Positions 1 to 5,747 of a stretch of 9,946 nucleotides of DNA are shown here, piece after piece. A model generated the notes under the pieces. That model was not told where the DNA came from. It made no database searches and saw nothing but the letters and a program-made list of their open reading frames with translations. How positions within the stretch are numbered: position 1 is the stretch's first letter; every line of letters begins with the position of its first letter. A program made the position numbers and the translations under genes. Origin of the DNA: Microcaldota archaeon (lineage in GTDB: Archaea; Micrarchaeota; Micrarchaeia; Micrarchaeales; CABMGC01); the NCBI GenBank assembly GCA_021792235.1, contig JAJYVC010000044.1:1-9946 (forward strand). Reading direction: 5' to 3'.

Positions 1-90
1 GATACTGGAAGCGTGGAAATGGAGCTTAAGACCAAATCGTACCTTGAGGCAAATCCGGGAAAGGTAAAAGGCTACCTTGTCATGGTATGA
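1..90 (+). CDS. 3' end of an unrecognised gene (partial)
   Basis: The first frame is open from the window edge to a TGA at 88-90 and gives the last 29 residues of a protein, ending in GKVKGYLVMV. The other two plus-strand frames have stops within this stretch. The codons (AAG, CTT, GAG, GTA) fit the other genes here. The fragment mixes charged residues with a hydrophobic final strand and has no membrane segment. It is too short for me to assign a family, and the start and most of the protein lie to the left of the window. The gene runs toward the orphan gene ending at 275, with 184 bp between the two stops. Confidence 0.55.
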   Translation, partial: DTGSVEMELKTKSYLEANPGKVKGYLVMV

Positions 91-238
91 CACTGTTCCG
101 CAGACTTTAATGCACAGGAGTTATAATTTTGCCGGACCGACATAGCTTTTGTAGAAATTACCTGACACCATGGACTAAGCTGGATTTATACCCTGTAGTT
201 TAGGTTGCAACCCAGTCTGGCTAGAACCGTGCTTAATG

Positions 239-272
239 ATATGCTTGGCTACCAACATATGCTTGGTGTACC
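239..272. other. Overlapping alternative hairpins between convergent genes
   Basis: A 10-bp direct repeat (ATATGCTTGG) occurs at 239-248 and 257-266, with a partial inverse copy (CCAACATAT) between them at 252-260. The inverse copy can pair with the left repeat, giving 9 bp with one bulged C and a 3-base loop. Part of it can instead pair with the right repeat, ACCAA 251-255 with TTGGT 263-267, with a 7-base loop. These pairings exclude each other. The element starts 3 bp beyond the stop of the minus-strand gene at 275, so it may act as that gene's 3' end or terminator. No T-run follows it. Function is inferred only. Confidence 0.3.
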
Positions 273-274
273 GG

Positions 275-766
275 CTAATCCCTTCTGTTTGGCAGATCCC
301 GCTTGAGCAGATTAGCTACCCTCTCTTCGAGATTTTCGAGGTTGTGCTTTATCTCTATATCCATCCCATTTGAGTCAGTGCCTGGACCTTTACCACTTTC
401 TACGAACAACATGGTTGCAGCACTTGATAGCTCTGCCGCCCATAGCAGATTGGACCTGCTATGTTCGCCGCTGTCCAAGATTTCCCTGGCTGCCTGTGAA
501 TAGAAAAGCGATGCTATGAATGAGTCTCCAGACCTCTCAGCCTGGAGTGCATCGGCTACGTGGAACGCTACGTCCCAGAATTTTGATCTGTCCTTGAAGC
601 TCCTTATATGCTGGCCTGCACTGAGAGCAGATAGCCTGACAATCTCGTCTTTCCTGCCTGGAAGATGACAACGGAACTGGTCGATAAGCTTGGCTTGCGC
701 TCTTGTTATCACAGTGTCCGTGTGACCTTCATGCGCTCCATGTCGCTTCCTTTCACTAGCGTGCAT
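275..766 (-). CDS. Hypothetical helical protein, 163 aa
   Basis: This open frame has an ATG at 766 and a TAG at 275; I do not recognise its family. The first 20 residues are polar and hold four histidines (positions 2, 9, 12 and 15). From about residue 48 the sequence looks all-helical, with alanine-rich amphipathic stretches near 60-80, 83-97 and 103-120. Their spacing recalls a short TPR-like helical repeat, but no consensus can be confirmed. The acidic/basic C-terminus (about 135-163) also looks helical. There is no signal peptide or membrane segment, so it is probably cytoplasmic. It stands alone, downstream of rpl12 on the same strand. A weak AGGG lies 4 bases before the ATG. An AT-rich box at 780-787 seems too close to be its promoter. 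Codon choice is more mixed than in the ribosomal genes (CGA, CGT and CGG occur among the arginines). It is probably a real gene, but lineage-specific. Confidence 0.6.
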   Translation of the reverse strand: MHASERKRHGAHEGHTDTVITRAQAKLIDQFRCHLPGRKDEIVRLSALSAGQHIRSFKDRSKFWDVAFHVADALQAERSGDSFIASLFYSQAAREILDSGEHSRSNLLWAAELSSAATMLFVESGKGPGTDSNGMDIEIKHNLENLEERVANLLKRDLPNRRD

Positions 767-797
767 ATTACCCTATCTGAATTATATTGTGTGTTGG

Positions 798-834
798 CTG
801 CCTAGCAGTAGCTATGGCCTGCATGGCTGGGCAG
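798..834 (-). terminator. Possible structured 3' end of the rpl12 transcript
   Basis: Thirteen bases beyond the rpl12 stop, CTGCC (798-802) pairs with GGCAG (830-834). The enclosed bases form two small hairpins, TAGC/GCTA at 803-814 and GCC/GGC at 817-827. The whole resembles a compact three-way junction. It could mark the end of the stalk operon transcript. There is no strong U-tract directly after it, and archaeal termination often needs only a U-tract, so the terminator call is tentative. Confidence 0.25.
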
Positions 835-846
835 ATTTGCCTGCGA

Positions 847-1149
847 TTAGCCGAATAGGCTTGCAAGCCCTCCTGCTGCCTGCTCCTCGCTTACCTTCTC
901 CTCTGCAGCTTCCTGCTTCTTGGCTGCCGGTGCGGCTCCCGCAGCAGGTGCTGTCGGTGCTGCGACCTGAACATTCTGGGCGTTCTTTATAACGTCCTTT
1001 ATGTTTACCTCCTTGAGCGAAGAGGCAACGGTCTTCGCCATCGCCTCGTCGGGGGTCAGGCCTGCTGCCTTCACCACGTCCGCAAGGCTCTTCTCGCTTA
1101 TCTCCTTTCCTGCCGCGTCCAAGAGAAGTGCTGCGTATATGTACTCCAT
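847..1149 (-). CDS. rpl12: Ribosomal stalk protein P1 (archaeal L12)
   Basis: This is the small acidic stalk protein of the archaeal 50S subunit. It binds P0 as dimers and recruits the translational GTPases. The 100-residue product begins MEYIYAALLL, the usual start of the archaeal family. It has a helical dimerisation domain (about 1-58), an Ala/Pro hinge (62-77), a charged linker and the conserved tail GGLASLFG. I chose the ATG at 1149 because GGTG (1155-1158) sits 5 bases upstream and the protein then starts like its relatives. The frame could open 24 bases earlier at a GTG (1173) overlapping the rpl10 stop, but that would add an atypical extension. It is the last gene of the rpl1-rpl10-rpl12 operon, 20 bp after rpl10. 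Confidence 0.95.
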   Translation of the reverse strand: MEYIYAALLLDAAGKEISEKSLADVVKAAGLTPDEAMAKTVASSLKEVNIKDVIKNAQNVQVAAPTAPAAGAAPAAKKQEAAEEKVSEEQAAGGLASLFG

Positions 1150-1154
1150 TTTTT

Positions 1155-1158
1155 CACC
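1155..1158 (-). promoter_or_regulatory. Ribosome-binding site deciding the rpl12 start
   Basis: On the minus strand GGTG, complementary to the archaeal 16S 3' end, lies 5 bases before the ATG at 1149. It supports that start over the in-frame GTG at 1173. Confidence 0.75.
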
Positions 1159-1169
1159 ATTTAGCGTAA

Positions 1170-2039
1170 TCACTTTGATTCGGAAGGCGCCTCCTTCTTC
1201 GGCTCTTCCGTCTTTACCATACCATTGAGGCTTATTGCTTCTCTCACGGCTTTTGCTATCAGCTTGTCAGTTATGCCAGGTTCGTATATTTCAGCCTCGA
1301 GCCCGAGACCTAGAGCTGAAAGATATGCCTTCCTTATGAATGAATCGGCATTGTACTTGGTTACGAATCCTATCTGGGTGGCAAGTGCGTTTGCGTGCGT
1401 GAAGTTTGACGCAACCTCTCCCCTTATGAAGGCAAGATCTATGGCAAGCACCTTATCGCTAAAGAGCAGGTCTCCCTGCACTACAGCCCTTAGTTTTGTG
1501 CCTGCCTCAAAAGGCTTGATGTCGAGCATCTTGAGCGCCTTCGAAACCGCAGTGCTTATCTTCTCGCCCTTCTTGACCAGCACCTTGCTCTTTGATATGA
1601 CAACCTTGCCCTTCTCTATCTTTACGTCTATGCCAGCAGTCTTGAGATCCGTAACGGCCTGTCCCGGAGCTATGGCAGTCTCCCCAGATTCTATGTTTAT
1701 GTCTGAAGGAGATACCTGATTCGGCTTCGCAAGAAGCTTCATCTTATTTGCAGCTATCACAGCATTGATCTCGCTTGGTTCCTTGTTTGATATGAGTATA
1801 GCGAAGTTTCCCGAGGCATAAGGCGCGAGCTTGGCAAACCTTGGCTCGCCCTCAAGTATGCGCAGTACCAGACTTCTTCGCATCACTAGGAACCTAACCT
1901 CAGGCTTCATCTTGTTCTTAGCCTTCTGCACTAGTGAGTCAGGAACCGATTCTAGCGACAGGATGCCCACAGTCTTATAGCCCTTGAGCTCTGCGGACAG
2001 TTTCTTTACGAACTCTATTTTTTCAGCTTTAAGCATCAT
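1170..2039 (-). CDS. rpl10: Ribosomal stalk base protein P0 (uL10), short form
   Basis: P0 anchors the stalk to 23S rRNA and carries P1 dimers. Residues 1-105 match the RNA-binding N-terminal domain. Residues 106-180 match the archaeal/eukaryotic insertion domain, with the recognisable stretch IAPGQAVTDLKTAGI. From 181 the rest of the core follows, with stalk-spine helices near 232-275. The protein then ends in a short Lys/Glu tail (EEPKKEAPSESK) at 289 residues; archaeal relatives are usually about 335-350. The last spine segment, the long acidic linker and the LFG-type tail normally shared with P1 are missing. The stop is a clean TGA in a continuous frame. The gene starts 5 bp after the rpl1 stop; a GGTGG inside the final rpl1 codons may be its ribosome-binding site. 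A second ATG follows directly at 2036. Confidence 0.93.
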   Translation of the reverse strand: MMLKAEKIEFVKKLSAELKGYKTVGILSLESVPDSLVQKAKNKMKPEVRFLVMRRSLVLRILEGEPRFAKLAPYASGNFAILISNKEPSEINAVIAANKMKLLAKPNQVSPSDINIESGETAIAPGQAVTDLKTAGIDVKIEKGKVVISKSKVLVKKGEKISTAVSKALKMLDIKPFEAGTKLRAVVQGDLLFSDKVLAIDLAFIRGEVASNFTHANALATQIGFVTKYNADSFIRKAYLSALGLGLEAEIYEPGITDKLIAKAVREAISLNGMVKTEEPKKEAPSESK

Positions 2040-2044
2040 TTATA

Positions 2045-2680
2045 TCACGCCACCTTCATCGGCTTGCTCATCGTCAGCTTAACATATGCTGAGCGTATGT
2101 GAGCGCTGCCAACCTTCCTTGTCACCGTGTTCAATACCTCCTTGACATTATCGTAAATCTTCGAAGGCTCCATATCCTCACTGCCTACAACGCAGTGCAC
2201 TGTTGGAAGATTCTTGCCCCTGTTCCTTATGCTTATCCTCTTGTTTAGCTCTGTTGCCAGATTCGCAATGTTGACATTGCTGCCTACCAGCGGCTTTGGC
2301 ATCTTGTTCCTTGGGCCAAGGAACTGACCAAGGCTCTTAGCTACGGCAGGCATGAGGTTTGGCTGGGCCATTAGCTCGTAATCAAGGAGCGAATTGAGCT
2401 TTGCAGGATCCTTTGAGAGCTGCTCTATGCTTGCACCATCTATAACTTCCACGCCGTTCTTTCTGGCCTCCTCTACTATTGCGCGGTCAGAAGCGAATAT
2501 ACCTACCTTCACCGACTTTCCCTTGCCGTTTGGCAGTATCACTTCTACGTTGAGCTTGTTGTCCTGCTTGGTGAAGTCAATGCCCTTGAAGTTTATTGCA
2601 AGTTCCACCGTCTGCTTGAACTTCCTCTTGCCCTTGTTCTCAGCTATGAACTTGCTGAATTCGTCTAAGCTATCTGCCAT
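2045..2680 (-). CDS. rpl1: Ribosomal protein L1 (uL1)
   Basis: L1 forms the mobile L1 stalk beside the E site of the 50S subunit and helps release deacylated tRNA. The product has 211 residues, normal for archaea. The uL1 signature is at about 110-129 (core SLGQFLGPRNKMPKP). The two-domain layout is visible, with the N- and C-terminal parts of domain I around an inserted domain II. The ATG at 2680 follows a strong AGGAGGG site 5 bases upstream. It is the first gene of the stalk operon. In many archaea rpl11 precedes rpl1; here the upstream neighbour is a divergent peptidase gene, so L11 must be encoded elsewhere. L1 often represses its own operon by binding its mRNA, but I could not identify a convincing binding site here. 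Confidence 0.96.
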   Translation of the reverse strand: MADSLDEFSKFIAENKGKRKFKQTVELAINFKGIDFTKQDNKLNVEVILPNGKGKSVKVGIFASDRAIVEEARKNGVEVIDGASIEQLSKDPAKLNSLLDYELMAQPNLMPAVAKSLGQFLGPRNKMPKPLVGSNVNIANLATELNKRISIRNRGKNLPTVHCVVGSEDMEPSKIYDNVKEVLNTVTRKVGSAHIRSAYVKLTMSKPMKVA

Positions 2681-2685
2681 AAAAT

Positions 2686-2692
2686 CCCTCCT
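2686..2692 (-). promoter_or_regulatory. Strong Shine-Dalgarno site of rpl1
   Basis: The minus strand reads AGGAGGG, ending 5 bases before the rpl1 ATG. This is one of the strongest ribosome-binding sites in the window, as expected for a highly expressed ribosomal operon. Confidence 0.8.
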
Positions 2693-2745
2693 GCGTCATG
2701 CAGTAATCGCGGGAAAATACGCTGTAGTAGGATTACAGTATACCA

Positions 2746-2753
2746 ATATAAAA
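2746..2753 (-). promoter_or_regulatory. TATA box of the rpl1-rpl10-rpl12 operon
   Basis: The minus strand reads CTTTTTATATTGG here, an archaeal TATA-like box. Transcription would start about 25 bases downstream, near 2723, leaving a leader of roughly 40 bases that contains the SD site. Read on the plus strand, the same bases give TATAAAA, so the box could in principle also be used toward the peptidase gene. Confidence 0.5.
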
Positions 2754-2842
2754 AGCTTACTGGAAGCAAGAAGCATGTTCATGCAGCAAGGAGAAGTGGT
2801 AGGTGTTGCGGTTTTCGTAATATTTTTACGTTGCAGATAATG

Positions 2843-2850
2843 TTTAAATA
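2843..2850 (+). promoter_or_regulatory. TATA-like box of the peptidase gene
   Basis: TTTAAATA lies about 50 bases before the chosen ATG at 2899. A start of transcription near 2872 would give a leader of about 25 bases, enough to include the GGGG (2887-2890) ribosome-binding site, which is 8 bases before the ATG. Confidence 0.45.
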
Positions 2851-2898
2851 TGACTGTCTAAAAGATAGCTTCTGTTCATTAGTTTTGGGGAATTGGAG

Positions 2899-5073
2899 AT
2901 GCCTTCAGTTAGACTGGCCGCTTTGAAAAGGGATAATGCTAATGGCACTACTGCAAAGCCTCCGCTGACCAGAAGCGAAGACGCAACGCTGATAATGCAC
3001 AGCAAGGCGGTCTTAGATCCGTATAGGTGGCTAAACGACTCTGACAGCGCAGAAGTAAGGAGGTGGGTGACTGAGCAGAACAACTACACCAGAGGCTATT
3101 TTGACAGGTCGAAGATAAGAGAGCATCTGCGAAGGAGACTGCAGGAACTTGAGGATGTGGCCCACATAGACAGACCGGTGCCCATGGTAACAGAGCTGCC
3201 TTCGGGCAAGTTGAGATACTTTCAGACCAGGCAGATGCCTGACGAAGAGTATCCGGTGCTGTATTATATGGATGGCATTGACGGTGAACCCAAAGTTGCA
3301 GTAGATCCCAACAAGTTCAAAGGCAAGGGAAAGAACCCCATGATATCGTGGTTCCCTTATGACGACGGCAGTATGGTTGCATTCGCGATATCAGATCAGG
3401 GCCGGGATGTGACCACGATAAGGGTGATGGATCTTGAGACAGGCAAGCTGCTTAAGGACAAGATAGAGAACGTGACATTCGCATCGGTAGAGTGGGACTG
3501 GGACAAGAAAGGGTTCTACTATTCCAGATGGCCTGACGTAAAGAACAATCCCCAACCGAAGAGGGTAAACCACGTTTATTACCATAAGATGGGTACCGCA
3601 CAGGACAAGGCGGTGTTCGGCAAGGGACTTGGCGCGCAGAAAAGCTGCCATGTCGACATGGATGCAGAAGGAAGGTTCCTGTTTATTTACGTATCGGACA
3701 ACGTCAACAATGAGGTATACTACAAAAAGCTCCGCACGAACGCGTCGCCGGAGATAAAGGTGCTGATAGGAGGCAAGGACGCTGAATTCTTTGTTTCAGA
3801 CGTGGTAGACAACAAAGCATATGTGCTGACAAATTACCAGGCACCTAATTACAGGGTGATAAGCTTTGATCTTGACAGGCCTTCTGAACGCAACTGGAGG
3901 ACGGTGGTAAGAGAGAGCGATGTACCCATAGCAGATATACACAGGCACGACGGAAGGCTCATGGTCAAGTACCTTAGGGACGGCTATACAGAGATGCGGG
4001 TATATACGCTCAGCGGCAAGTTCATAAGAGATATAGATCTTCCCATAAAGGGACATGCGACTTTGCCTTTCGCAGGGGCTGGGGATGATGCCTATTTCAC
4101 CGCAAGCTCCCTTGTGAGAGCGCCGCAGACATACGTGATGAATTATGATGACTACAGCGTGAGGAAGTACAAGCAGAAGGATGTGCCAAAGTCGCCTGAA
4201 TTGGATATGAGCAATTTCGTCATGAGGCAGGTGTGGTGCACATCAGCTGACGGCACTAAGTTCCCCATGTTCATGGCATACAAGAAAGGAGTTGAGAGGA
4301 ATGGGAACAATCCTGTGCTGTTATACGGATATGGAGGGTTCAACCTTGCAAGCGAGCCTGAATTCAACAACCAGGTCCATTCAATAGTGCCGTTCCTTGA
4401 AGACGGCGGAGTATATGTAGTCGCGAACATACGTGGTGGTGGCGAGTACGGTACGCAATGGTATAAGTCAGGGATACATAGCGACAAGCAGAAGTCCTAT
4501 GATGATTTCATAGCGGCTGCGGAGTGGCTGATAGAGAAGGAATGGACAAACAGCCAGAGGCTCGCGATAACTGGAAGGAGCAACGGCGGCCTGCTTACTG
4601 CAGCGGTGATGGCCCAGAGGCCTGACCTCTTCAGGGCAGTAGTATCGGAGATGCCTGCGACTGACATGATTTACGAAGGAGGTTATGATATATTCCCGCT
4701 CTGCCGGAAGGAGTTCGGCGACCCTGCTGTTCCTGAGGATTTTGATTTCCTGATAAAATACTCCCCATACCACAACATAAGGCAAGGCACAAGGTACCCT
4801 TCTCTTCTGGTTATAGGCGGCGAGAACGACACACGCTGCGATCCGCTGCATGCACGCAAGTTCGCCGCGATAGTTCAGAATTCGACATCATCTGACAATC
4901 CTGTGCTGCTGCTTATACAGAAGGGCCTTGGCCACGGCGGTTCCACGCTGCCTCCGGCGAAGAGCCAGCAGCTTGAATGGACTGCAGATTGGCTGACTTT
5001 CATATACGAGGAGCTGGGGATGTCTGCAGAAGGGGTAAGGAAGGAGCTACAGGAGCTTAAGCGCTCCGGTTAG
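2899..5073 (+). CDS. Prolyl oligopeptidase family serine peptidase (S9A)
   Basis: This family cleaves short peptides, typically after proline, in the cytosol. The 724-residue product has the full layout. An N-terminal piece contains DPYRWLND (about 40-47) and a seven-bladed beta-propeller covers roughly 75-435. A C-terminal alpha/beta-hydrolase domain follows. The catalytic triad is visible as Ser561 in GRSNGG, Asp644 in GENDTR and His679 in GHGG. The oxyanion tyrosine lies in LLYGYGGFN (about 474-482), and the Arg after the Asp is kept. No signal peptide is seen. The ATG at 2899 suits the GGGG site better than the in-frame TTG at 2893. One oddity is that the tryptophan that normally lines the S1 pocket seems to be replaced by Cys602 (in FPLCRKEFG), so strict proline preference is uncertain. 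The gene is divergent from the stalk operon and overlaps the 3' end of pth2. Confidence 0.93.
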   Translation: MPSVRLAALKRDNANGTTAKPPLTRSEDATLIMHSKAVLDPYRWLNDSDSAEVRRWVTEQNNYTRGYFDRSKIREHLRRRLQELEDVAHIDRPVPMVTELPSGKLRYFQTRQMPDEEYPVLYYMDGIDGEPKVAVDPNKFKGKGKNPMISWFPYDDGSMVAFAISDQGRDVTTIRVMDLETGKLLKDKIENVTFASVEWDWDKKGFYYSRWPDVKNNPQPKRVNHVYYHKMGTAQDKAVFGKGLGAQKSCHVDMDAEGRFLFIYVSDNVNNEVYYKKLRTNASPEIKVLIGGKDAEFFVSDVVDNKAYVLTNYQAPNYRVISFDLDRPSERNWRTVVRESDVPIADIHRHDGRLMVKYLRDGYTEMRVYTLSGKFIRDIDLPIKGHATLPFAGAGDDAYFTASSLVRAPQTYVMNYDDYSVRKYKQKDVPKSPELDMSNFVMRQVWCTSADGTKFPMFMAYKKGVERNGNNPVLLYGYGGFNLASEPEFNNQVHSIVPFLEDGGVYVVANIRGGGEYGTQWYKSGIHSDKQKSYDDFIAAAEWLIEKEWTNSQRLAITGRSNGGLLTAAVMAQRPDLFRAVVSEMPATDMIYEGGYDIFPLCRKEFGDPAVPEDFDFLIKYSPYHNIRQGTRYPSLLVIGGENDTRCDPLHARKFAAIVQNSTSSDNPVLLLIQKGLGHGGSTLPPAKSQQLEWTADWLTFIYEELGMSAEGVRKELQELKRSG

Positions 5074-5409
5074 AATGTCCAGATCCTTGGCCTTCCACGG
5101 ACCTATTCCCAATGCAGTCATTGTGCCTCTGGGCAGCTGTGTGAGGCCTGCATCCGATACCAGGGCGCAGGGTATAGCCTTGTACTTGAACGCCTCGGCA
5201 AGCCTCTTCATCTTCTCCTCGTCGTCTATCTTGAGCACTATCTTCTTCTCCCCTTCGCTTATCCACCGCTCTGCAACGTCCTTGTGGGACTTTACCGTCT
5301 CTAGATAGCTCATGAGCGAGGCATGTGCACCTTGGGCGACCAGCTTGCCAGTGCCCATGTCCAGATCCTTCCTTATTATTATGACCTGCTTTAGCTCCGG
5401 TTCGTCCAT
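5047..5409 (-). CDS. pth2: Peptidyl-tRNA hydrolase, Pth2 type
   Basis: Pth2 cleaves the ester bond of peptidyl-tRNAs that drop off the ribosome and so returns free tRNA. It is the archaeal/eukaryotic type, unrelated to bacterial Pth. The 120-residue product is full length. Motifs are KQVIIIRKDL (7-16), GKLVAQGAHAS (21-31) with the conserved Lys and His, KKIVLKI (55-61), and DAGLTQLPRGTMTALGIGP (86-104), ending in DILTGALKLL. The ATG at 5409 is 9 bp after the stop of the upstream small gene. Its AAGGA ribosome-binding site shares bases with that stop codon, so the pair is probably translationally coupled. Its last 27 bp overlap the end of the convergent peptidase gene. Confidence 0.95.
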   Translation of the reverse strand: MDEPELKQVIIIRKDLDMGTGKLVAQGAHASLMSYLETVKSHKDVAERWISEGEKKIVLKIDDEEKMKRLAEAFKYKAIPCALVSDAGLTQLPRGTMTALGIGPWKAKDLDILTGALKLL

Positions 5410-5418
5410 TGCGATTCC

Positions 5419-5661
5419 TTAGATCATCTTGAGCTTGTGCCTTGCCTTTTCTACCTCTGCCCTAGCCTTGCGCATGTGTGTTGCGACTATGTCAAGGTTC
5501 TCGAGTATGCCTTCCTCCAGATCCGTCTTTGTCTTTCTGGCGACCCTCTTTGACACGACATTGTGCAGCAATCTCTCATGTGTCCTGAGCTGTGCAGATA
5601 TCTTTCCCAGCATGTTGTAATCCTTGAGCACCTCTTCGTTTCGAGATCTTTTCGCAGCCAT
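5419..5661 (-). CDS. Small basic helical protein, 80 aa, unknown function
   Basis: I do not recognise this protein. It starts MAAKRSRNEE, is rich in Lys and Arg, and looks almost entirely helical. One amphipathic helix covers about 10-36 and another 47-78, the latter with heptad-like spacing of hydrophobic residues. It could form a helical hairpin or coiled-coil dimer and may bind nucleic acid through its charge; this is inference. There are no cysteines or membrane segments. I chose the ATG at 5661, which follows GATGGG; the frame could extend to an ATG at 5667 or a TTG at 5706 (95 aa). It is the first gene of a two-gene unit with pth2 (9-bp gap) and is divergent from priS. A TATA-like AGATATATC lies about 30 bases upstream, which fits a very short leader. 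Confidence 0.75.
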   Translation of the reverse strand: MAAKRSRNEEVLKDYNMLGKISAQLRTHERLLHNVVSKRVARKTKTDLEEGILENLDIVATHMRKARAEVEKARHKLKMI

Positions 5662-5687
5662 ATGCATCCCATCTGACAAATTGTAAC

Positions 5688-5697
5688 TGATATATCT
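5688..5697 (-). promoter_or_regulatory. TATA-like box of the small basic gene and pth2
   Basis: The minus strand reads AGATATATCA, centred about 31 bases before the ATG at 5661. Transcription would start within a few bases of the start codon. A second AT-rich box (CATAAATAG) lies about 17 bases further upstream. Confidence 0.35.
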
Positions 5698-5735
5698 CCC
5701 CTGCAAGCTATTTATGGCTTACATGGTCTATAAGT

Positions 5736-5742
5736 AGGAGGG
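5736..5742 (+). promoter_or_regulatory. Shine-Dalgarno site of priS
   Basis: AGGAGGG ends 5 bases before the ATG at 5748 and fixes that start. An AT-rich TATTTATG at 5709-5716 is the likeliest promoter element in the 86-bp divergent gap. Confidence 0.75.
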
Positions 5743-5747
5743 CTGGC

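Noticed and set aside
121..171. A 16-codon minus-strand frame (MVSGNFYKSY...) behind a TATA-like GTATAAAT at 184-191
   Set aside because: It is too short to judge, has no ribosome-binding site, and the TATA match can occur by chance in an AT-rich gap.
91..274. Possible tRNA or C/D-box RNA in the largest gap outside the promoters, prompted by GGTTGCAACC (203-212) and a TATA-like box near 121-128
   Set aside because: No T-arm consensus, no acceptor stem at tRNA spacing and no ordered C and D boxes were found. The palindrome alone is not enough.
1225..1719. A 164-codon open frame on the plus strand opposite rpl10
   Set aside because: It is antisense to a confidently identified ribosomal protein gene, its product looks like no known protein, and no ribosome-binding site supports it.
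2620..2730. An L1-binding autoregulatory site in the rpl1 leader or early coding region
   Set aside because: Autoregulation is known in some archaea, but only a weak 4-bp stem (CTGC/GCAG) is visible in the leader and I could not match it to the rRNA site.
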